Shown: positions 44,893 through 50,474 of the stretch, one piece after another
How the letters are laid out: every line of letters begins with the position of its first letter
Numbering within the stretch: position 1 is the first letter of the stretch
Source: Bacteroidota bacterium
GTDB lineage: Bacteria; Bacteroidota; Ignavibacteria; Ignavibacteriales; Ignavibacteriaceae
NCBI GenBank assembly: GCA_021824565.1
Contig: JAKAKL010000108.1
Location: 1 to 50,474 of the forward strand
Length of the DNA stretch: 50,474 nucleotides
Direction: 5' to 3'
Program-made: the position numbers and the translations under genes
Notes under the pieces: model-generated
Told to the model about the DNA's origin: nothing
Database searches by the model: none
The model's input: the letters and a program-made list of their open reading frames with translations, nothing else

Positions 44893-45537
44893 ATGAAAAT
44901 ATTTTTTCCAGTTATTACAGTTTTGTTTCTTACAGTATTATTCGCAAACACGGCTAATGCACAATTAGTAAAAATCGGTGTAGGAATGGGTTTGACAAAA
45001 TTACAGTCTCCTTCGCTATATACAAATAATTTCGCAATACAGAATGTTGATCCTGTTTCTGGTTATGGAACAGTAACAGGATATGGGCTTGGAAACGCTT
45101 ATCATTTTGGTCTTGAAGCTAAATTCAATATTCCTTTAGTCCCAATTACTCCTGTCGCTTTTATTGATTATCATTTAATGAAAGGTACAGGAAATGCCGA
45201 TTCAATGGCTTATTCAACTTCTCAAAATATTTTTACAATAGGAGTTGAATTAGAGTATTTTATAATCCATCTTCCTTTTGTCAGCCCTTATGTGGCAGTA
45301 AATGCGTCCGAGAATTTTTTTGGAAAACTTGAAACTGACGTATCCCAAACAGGAACCGCCTGGACCTATCCCGCAGAAAATAGAATGGGAGGAGGAGTTG
45401 GCGTTGGTGCGGAAATTACTCTTCCTCCTATTGATTTCGACCTAAGTTTAAAATACAACTACTTTAATCTTATCGGCAAGTCTTCCGGAGAACAAAACAT
45501 AAATTCTCTCAACTTAAATTTAGAATTATTGTTTTAA
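44893..45537 (+). CDS. Outer-membrane β-barrel protein (small)
   Basis: The 214-residue protein has a signal peptide (residues 1-23, ending ANAQ) and glycine/aromatic-rich alternating strands: LVKIGVGMGLTKL, YHFGLEAKFNIP, FTIGVELEYFI, FDLSLKYNYFNLIG. It resembles OmpA/OmpX-type eight-stranded barrels of Bacteroidota. Function unknown. It is transcribed alone and is followed by a strong terminator. Confidence 0.78.
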   Translation: MKIFFPVITVLFLTVLFANTANAQLVKIGVGMGLTKLQSPSLYTNNFAIQNVDPVSGYGTVTGYGLGNAYHFGLEAKFNIPLVPITPVAFIDYHLMKGTGNADSMAYSTSQNIFTIGVELEYFIIHLPFVSPYVAVNASENFFGKLETDVSQTGTAWTYPAENRMGGGVGVGAEITLPPIDFDLSLKYNYFNLIGKSSGEQNINSLNLNLELLF

Positions 45538-45563
45538 TTCATGCTTCTTTTTTACTTCTTATC

Positions 45564-45603
45564 AAACCGCCTCTAACTCACAATTAAGAGGCGGTTTCTT
45601 TTA
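45564..45603 (+). terminator. Rho-independent terminator
   Basis: AAACCGCCTCT (45564-45574) pairs perfectly with AGAGGCGGTTT (45587-45597) around a 12-base loop, and the plus strand continues CTTTTAATA. The 11-bp stem with seven G/C pairs is the most convincing intrinsic terminator of the window. Confidence 0.88.
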
Positions 45604-45760
45604 ATAAAAGTTATCTACTAACAACCCTATTAATGTAATTTTAACAAGTACATTTTACTTATTAAAATAATTATTACTTTTTAGCGCAATTTAATTCCTT
45701 ATTAAATCTGCTAATTTATAATTTGGTACGGTAATTGGATTTTAATTTATTTAAGAATAT

Positions 45761-46300
45761 TTGCATGTGATAAATGTGAGCACTCCAAGTTTCTTATATG
45801 ATTTATTTAAGCACATGAATTGGGCTGATTCCGTGGTATGGAATTCCATACTTAGCTTTGCACCTGCCGAAAAGGATAATAAAATTTGGAGCCTTCTTCA
45901 TCATTATTTGACTGTTCAGCATGTTTATCTATCAGTTTGGATAAGCGAGCCTCTTGACGTACCTGAAAGATCAAGCTTTGATAATTTGTTTTCGCTTTCA
46001 AAATGGGGATTCGACTTTAGCCAGAAAGTTATTCCTTATGTTGAATCATTAGATGAAGAAAAACTTAATTCTAATATTTATCTGCCCTGGTCAAAGATTG
46101 CCGAAAATAAGCTCGGCAAACAAGTACACTCAACAACTATAAAAGATACAATGTTGCAAGTTATATCTCACAGCGCTTATCACCGCGGACAAATAAATAT
46201 GCGCTTCAGAGAAATCGGCGGCGAACCTGAACTTGTCGATTTAATTATGTGGATTTGGCTCGGCAAACCAAAAGAAGAATGGCTCGAATTTGCTAAATAA
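45761..46300 (+). CDS. DinB-family metal-dependent protein
   Basis: The protein is up to 179 residues long and shows the DinB/YfiT four-helix metal site: the first His in DLFKHMNWADS, a central HHYLTVQHVY, and the last pair in SHSAYHRGQINMRF, the HxxxHRGQ mark of the family. Members are thiol-dependent transferases or of unknown function. The start is unsure: TTG at 45761 opens the frame, and GTG at 45776 (MSTPSFLYDLF) is as good; no clear ribosome binding site supports either. Confidence 0.87.
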   Translation: MHVINVSTPSFLYDLFKHMNWADSVVWNSILSFAPAEKDNKIWSLLHHYLTVQHVYLSVWISEPLDVPERSSFDNLFSLSKWGFDFSQKVIPYVESLDEEKLNSNIYLPWSKIAENKLGKQVHSTTIKDTMLQVISHSAYHRGQINMRFREIGGEPELVDLIMWIWLGKPKEEWLEFAK

Positions 46301-46426
46301 ATCCGAGACACTTAAAATTTTTAAAATCATACTTTTTTTTCTTCTTTCTAAATTTACTAAAAAGCAGGAAAAGTATTAGAAAAGTCTTAAATTAGAAACT
46401 CAACCAGTGTAATGAAATTGTTGTGG

Positions 46427-47194
46427 TTAATTTATTTTTAGAATATTTACAATTTCGTTATGAATTAAGCCGTTGGAAGTAAGAAACTTTTTTGAATAAA
46501 TGTCAGTTCTGTTTCCTTCAAAATCAGTCACTACCCCACCGGCTTCTTCGACAATTAATTTGCCGGCGCAAACGTCCCACGGATTTAACTGAACTTCCCA
46601 GAAGCCGTCAAATACTCCTTTTGCAACATAGCATAAATCCAACGCGGCAGAACCAAGCCGTCTCATTCCACGCGATGCTCTGGTTAAAGCCGAAAACTTC
46701 TCTAAAGCGTTCTCGGGGTTATCGGCAATGTTGTAAGGGAATCCGGTTACAAGCAAACTCCTGCTTAATTTATCGTTCTTACTTACAGATAATTTTTCCG
46801 AACCTGCGTATGACCCTCCTCCTAATTCCGAAGCATACATAATGTCGTTCATAACATCATAAACAACTCCGGCAATTGTATTACTATTTTTCCGTACTCC
46901 AATTGATACGGAAAAAATAGGCAAGCCGTGAGCAAAATTTGTTGTTCCATCTATAGGGTCAATTACCCACAAATATTCAGAATCCATATTGAAACTTGCT
47001 CCCTCTTCGGCAAGTACTCCGTGAGAAGGAAATTTCTTCTTAACAAAATCAGTAATTAATTTCTCAGAAGCTTTATCAATTTCAGTAACAAGATTTGATT
47101 CGTTAGTTTTAAATTCAATCTTAAATTTTGTCCCGAACGCATCTCTTATTAAACTGCCAGCCTCTGTAGCTATATGTTTTATATCTTCGATCAT
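46427..47194 (-). CDS. suhB: Inositol monophosphatase family protein (SuhB-like)
   Basis: A Mg-dependent phosphatase of 255 residues. Motif A (WVIDPIDGTTNFAHGLP) and motif B (NPWDVCAGKLIVEEAGG) with their metal aspartates are complete, and EEGASF provides the third metal ligand region. The SuhB-type is favoured because of the length and context; a 3'-phosphoadenosine or fructose-bisphosphatase-like substrate cannot be ruled out. Confidence 0.92.
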   Translation of the reverse strand: MIEDIKHIATEAGSLIRDAFGTKFKIEFKTNESNLVTEIDKASEKLITDFVKKKFPSHGVLAEEGASFNMDSEYLWVIDPIDGTTNFAHGLPIFSVSIGVRKNSNTIAGVVYDVMNDIMYASELGGGSYAGSEKLSVSKNDKLSRSLLVTGFPYNIADNPENALEKFSALTRASRGMRRLGSAALDLCYVAKGVFDGFWEVQLNPWDVCAGKLIVEEAGGVVTDFEGNRTDIYSKKFLTSNGLIHNEIVNILKIN

Positions 47195-47375
47195 TTTTAT
47201 CCTTTTTTATCATGACAAATATATAAATAACTTTCTTTGAATTTTGAGAAATATTCATAAACATTCATAAAACGAGAAAAATTTTCATCATAAAAATAAA
47301 TGTTGAAGGAAAGATTGCTTTGTGACCGCAAAAGATTACAGTTCATAAAAAACTTCCCTTACATTTTAACTTACC

Positions 47376-47404
47376 TTGATAGCACCGGCATATTTTGGTA
47401 TATT
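47376..47404 (+). promoter_or_regulatory. Candidate promoter of lon
   Basis: TTGATA (47376-47381), a spacer of 17 bases, then TATATT (47399-47404). Each box differs from consensus by one base. The lon ribosome binding site follows 24 bases on. No heat-shock operator (CIRCE-type inverted repeat) was seen. Confidence 0.6.
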
Positions 47405-47439
47405 TTGCCACCAATTTTAAAGTGAATAAGGAGAAGTAA

Positions 47440-49884
47440 TTGACCGAATTTAAAGAATCAGAAGTTAGTGCAATACGCGAAGATTCTATTGTAGATAATA
47501 TGCCAGAAGTCCTCCCGATTCTGCCTTTGCGGGATGTTGTTATATTTCCGTATATGATATACCCTGTGCTTGTCGGGCGTGAACAGTCAATCAAAGCAGC
47601 AAATTATGCCTTAGATAATACTAAATATATTTTCCTTTCTACTCAGCGTAAGCCTGGTATAGAAGATCCTAAGCGCGATGATATTTACCGCGAAGGAACA
47701 ATTGCAAAGATAGTCCAGATTCTAAAATTGCCGAATGGATTAATGAAAATTTTAGTTGATGGTTTGCTGCAAGGGAAAATTATTCAGTTTACAGAAAACA
47801 AAGATTTTTTTGAAGGTAAGATTGAAGTTATAGTTCCGCAAGTTGCAACCGATCATGAAATGAACGCCATGATCAGACAAATGTCGCAGCTTTTCAAAGA
47901 TTATGTTAAGATAAGCCGAAACATTCCTAATGAAGCTATCTCCGCCTTTGATAATATTGATGAACCTGATAGGAAATTATTTTACGTTGCGGCAAACATT
48001 AATCAATCCATCGATGTGAAGCAGACTATTCTGCAGAAGTTCGATCTTAAGGAGCAGTTTCTTGAAGTAATAAAAATCCTTAATTCGGAAATCGACATTC
48101 TGAAAATAGAAAAGGAAATTGATAATAAAGTTCAGGAAAACATTGCTAAAACACAGCGTAAGTTTATAATACAAGAGCAGATTAAAATTCTCCAGGATGA
48201 ATTGGGCGAAGAGGATGATTCCAACCCTGAATATTCAAAGCTGCGAGATCAAATTAAAAAAGCCAAGATGAGCAAACCCGCTGAGGAAAAGGCGCTCGAA
48301 GAATTAAACAAGCTTAAGAAAACTCCGCCAATGTCACCGGAGTCAACTGTAATAAGAAATTATTTGGACTGGCTTGTTGAAGTTCCATGGTCAAAAAGGA
48401 CAAAAGATAATTTAACAATCGGACATGTTCAGAAAATTTTAGATGAAGACCATTTTGGTTTGGAAAAACCTAAAGAAAGAATTATCGAACATATCGCGGT
48501 ATTAAATCTCGTAAAACAAATGCGCGGACAAATATTGTGCTTCGTTGGACCTCCCGGAGTCGGCAAAACTTCTCTTGGAAAATCAATAGCAAGAGCATTA
48601 GGAAGAAATTTTGTTAGAATAAGTTTGGGCGGCGTACGTGATGAAGCTGAAATAAGAGGTCATAGACGGACTTATATCGGCTCTATGCCCGGCAAGATAA
48701 TTCAGTCGATGAAAAGAGCCGGTACCGTAAATCCGGTTATCTTAATGGATGAAATCGACAAAATGAGTATGGATTTTAGAGGCGATCCTTCATCAGCTAT
48801 GCTTGAAGTTCTTGATCCAGAACAAAATAATGCTTTTAATGATCATTATCTCGAAGTGGATTACGATCTCTCGCAGGTAATGTTTATAACTACTGCAAAC
48901 GTGCGGTATAATATTCCTCTGCCGCTTCAAGATAGAATGGAAATAATTGAATTGCCTGGCTATCTTGAATACGATAAAATTGAAATAGCAAAAAGACATA
49001 TCGTTCCGAAGCAGCTTGAGAACCACGGCTTGAAAAACAAAAACGTAACTGTAAAAGATGAAGCGATAAAAAAAATTATTTCCGAATATACGCGTGAAGC
49101 GGGCGTAAGAAATCTTGAAAGAGAATTAGCTTCTGTTTGCAGAAAGCTCGCAAGAGATATAGTATTAAAAGAATCTTCCAACGGTCATGCTAAAGGAAAA
49201 ATTAGTTATGTCGTTGATGAGAAAAAAATTGAAGAATATTTGAAAACTCCGCGTTTCAGATTACATAAACATAATTTAGGAAGACAAATCGGCAGCGTTA
49301 CTGGTTTGGCTTGGACAAGCGTTGGCGGAGAAATTCTGACTGTTGATGTTACAATTATGAACGGTTCGGAAAAATTAATTCTTACAGGTCAGCTTGGTGA
49401 TATAATGAAAGAATCGGCTCAAGCTGCTTTAAGCTGTATACGTTCTAAAGCAAAAGACTTTGGTCTTGATCCTAATTTCTTTAGAGGAAAAGAGATTCAT
49501 ATTCATCTTCCCGAAGGAGCAATTCCAAAAGACGGACCTTCGGCCGGAATTACAATGGCAATGGCTATTCTTTCAGCCGTAAGCGGGAAACCAGCTAATA
49601 ATAATATTGCCATGACAGGTGAAATAACTCTTCGCGGAAATATTCTTCCAATCGGCGGACTTAATGAAAAATTACTTGCTGCAAAACGAAATGGAATACT
49701 GTCTGTCATTATTCCGAAAGAAAATGAAATTGATCTAAATGAAATAACCGCTCCTGTGAAGGAAGGATTAAAAATAATACCGGTAGAAAAATTTGAAGAC
49801 GCACTTCCCTATGTCTTCAAAGATTCTTTTACGAAAAGTGCAAATGTAAAGAGTAACAAGTTTCAAAAAAAAATAAAGAAATAG
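47440..49884 (+). CDS. lon: ATP-dependent protease Lon
   Basis: A complete LonA of 814 residues: N-terminal substrate domain (about 25-220), coiled-coil connector, AAA+ domain with Walker A GPPGVGKT (370-377) and Walker B VILMDEID, and C-terminal S16 protease with Ser701 in DGPSAGIT and Lys744 in GGLNEKLLAAK. It degrades damaged and regulatory proteins in the cytosol. The start is TTG with a strong AAGGAG in front. The stop codon is directly followed by the ATG of the next gene. It offers an in-window reference for the divergent Lon-like domain at 3534-5627. Confidence 0.98.
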   Translation: MTEFKESEVSAIREDSIVDNMPEVLPILPLRDVVIFPYMIYPVLVGREQSIKAANYALDNTKYIFLSTQRKPGIEDPKRDDIYREGTIAKIVQILKLPNGLMKILVDGLLQGKIIQFTENKDFFEGKIEVIVPQVATDHEMNAMIRQMSQLFKDYVKISRNIPNEAISAFDNIDEPDRKLFYVAANINQSIDVKQTILQKFDLKEQFLEVIKILNSEIDILKIEKEIDNKVQENIAKTQRKFIIQEQIKILQDELGEEDDSNPEYSKLRDQIKKAKMSKPAEEKALEELNKLKKTPPMSPESTVIRNYLDWLVEVPWSKRTKDNLTIGHVQKILDEDHFGLEKPKERIIEHIAVLNLVKQMRGQILCFVGPPGVGKTSLGKSIARALGRNFVRISLGGVRDEAEIRGHRRTYIGSMPGKIIQSMKRAGTVNPVILMDEIDKMSMDFRGDPSSAMLEVLDPEQNNAFNDHYLEVDYDLSQVMFITTANVRYNIPLPLQDRMEIIELPGYLEYDKIEIAKRHIVPKQLENHGLKNKNVTVKDEAIKKIISEYTREAGVRNLERELASVCRKLARDIVLKESSNGHAKGKISYVVDEKKIEEYLKTPRFRLHKHNLGRQIGSVTGLAWTSVGGEILTVDVTIMNGSEKLILTGQLGDIMKESAQAALSCIRSKAKDFGLDPNFFRGKEIHIHLPEGAIPKDGPSAGITMAMAILSAVSGKPANNNIAMTGEITLRGNILPIGGLNEKLLAAKRNGILSVIIPKENEIDLNEITAPVKEGLKIIPVEKFEDALPYVFKDSFTKSANVKSNKFQKKIKK

Positions 49885-50376
49885 ATGACGGACGAATTTG
49901 TAATTGATAAAAACCTCAGCATTGAAGATCAGTATCAACTCTTGCTGAAGCAAATGAGAAGTCTGCTGAATAAGAGTGAAAATTTAATTTCTAATCTTGC
50001 CAACGCTTCTGCGGCGCTAAAGCAGACATTTGACAAAATTAATTGGGTTGGCTTTTATCTATACAACGGCGCTAAGTTATACCTTGGACCTTTTCAGGGT
50101 AAAATTGCTTGCTCTATTATTGAATTAGGGAAAGGCGTGTGCGGCACCGCTGCAAAAGAAGGACGTACAATCATTGTGCCTGATGTAAATAAATTTCCGG
50201 GACATATTTTTTGCGACGCGGATTCAAAATCGGAAATTGTTGTGCCTATTAAAAATGGTTACAATATTTTTGGTGTGCTTGATGTTGACAGTGATTCATT
50301 TGACTCATTTAATGAAATAGACAAAAAATATTTAGAAGAGTTTTGCAACTTTCTTTCCAAGAATATATTTCAATAA
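49885..50376 (+). CDS. msrC: Free methionine-R-sulfoxide reductase (GAF domain)
   Basis: A stand-alone GAF-domain enzyme (163 residues) that reduces free methionine-(R)-sulfoxide. The three functional cysteines are Cys76, Cys86 and Cys110 (KIACSI, GKGVCGTA, HIFCDADS) with the 10- and 24-residue spacing of the E. coli enzyme. VNWVGFY-type N-terminal block (INWVGFYLYNG) and EIVVPI near the end also fit. It starts right after lon and is probably co-transcribed, matching an oxidative protein-quality theme. Confidence 0.93.
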   Translation: MTDEFVIDKNLSIEDQYQLLLKQMRSLLNKSENLISNLANASAALKQTFDKINWVGFYLYNGAKLYLGPFQGKIACSIIELGKGVCGTAAKEGRTIIVPDVNKFPGHIFCDADSKSEIVVPIKNGYNIFGVLDVDSDSFDSFNEIDKKYLEEFCNFLSKNIFQ

Positions 50377-50398
50377 AATTTTTAGGATAGTAATTTAG

Positions 50399-50474
50399 AT
50401 GGCGTTTGTTGTAACTGCAAGAAAATGGAGACCGCAAAAGTTCAGCGATGTTGTAGGACAGGAACATATTACTG
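50399..50474 (+). CDS. dnaX: DNA polymerase III subunit tau/gamma, N-terminal fragment
   Basis: The first 25 codons are visible before the window ends. ARKWRPQKFSDVVGQEHIT is the well-conserved opening of the DnaX clamp-loader ATPase (usually ARKYRPxxFxxVVGQEHV). It follows the msrC stop after 22 bases with TAGGA upstream, so it may be in the same transcript. Confidence 0.9.
   Translation, partial: MAFVVTARKWRPQKFSDVVGQEHIT

Noticed and set aside
46492-46842. 116-codon plus-strand ORF opposite suhB
   Set aside because: Antisense to a complete suhB with both metal motifs; no family resemblance.

Overview
The window is AT-rich, densely coded chromosomal DNA from a Gram-negative bacterium. The best guess is the Bacteroidota/Chlorobi side of the tree, most likely an Ignavibacteria-type organism. 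The reasons are: a type IX secretion C-terminal sorting domain with the YPNPFNP motif that is very common in Ignavibacteria, a GWxTD-domain protein, many signal-peptide and outer-membrane β-barrel proteins, a TonB-type protein, and a complex I operon without nuoEFG. The lineage is an inference from these features; no rRNA is present.

Left part (1-6211), accessory in character. The first 54 bases are the start of a transposase-like gene running off the edge. Next come a secreted Asp-box protein with a T9SS sorting signal and a three-gene group of unknown function (1733-5627). Its third gene encodes a Lon-like (S16) protease domain, then one membrane segment and a propeller-like C-terminal region. 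Two 35-bp direct repeats sit inside the group, and a 584-bp non-coding stretch with 7-bp and 11-bp tandem repeats follows it. This group is the best candidate for an undescribed system: a cytoplasmic regulator, a small partner protein and a membrane-spanning protease/sensor.

6212-9810: four envelope proteins (two-lobed aspartic protease, exported peroxiredoxin, β-barrel, PAP2 phosphatase). 9932-21836: housekeeping genes. These are tRNA-Arg, tadA and adk on the plus strand, then on the minus strand a FtsE-like ATPase, pdxA, a GWxTD protein, rho, folC-pyrD-pyrK, manC, an unknown helical protein and alr.

22169-32519: an eleven-gene complex I operon nuoABCDHIJKLMN. It encodes the membrane arm plus the quinone-side connecting module but no NADH module (nuoEFG), so the electron donor is open.

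32616-36781: an MDR oxidoreductase, an isochorismatase-fold protein, tRNA-Gln with a strong terminator, and a four-gene group of a secreted propeller protein and three small membrane proteins. 36753-44742: a minus-strand five-gene envelope operon encoding a DUF92 membrane protein, a 990-residue TPR protein, an outer-membrane β-barrel, a HU-like/transmembrane/SPOR fusion and a TonB-like protein. 44893-50474: a β-barrel protein, a DinB-family protein, SuhB, a canonical Lon protease with a clear promoter, free-methionine-R-sulfoxide reductase and the first codons of dnaX.
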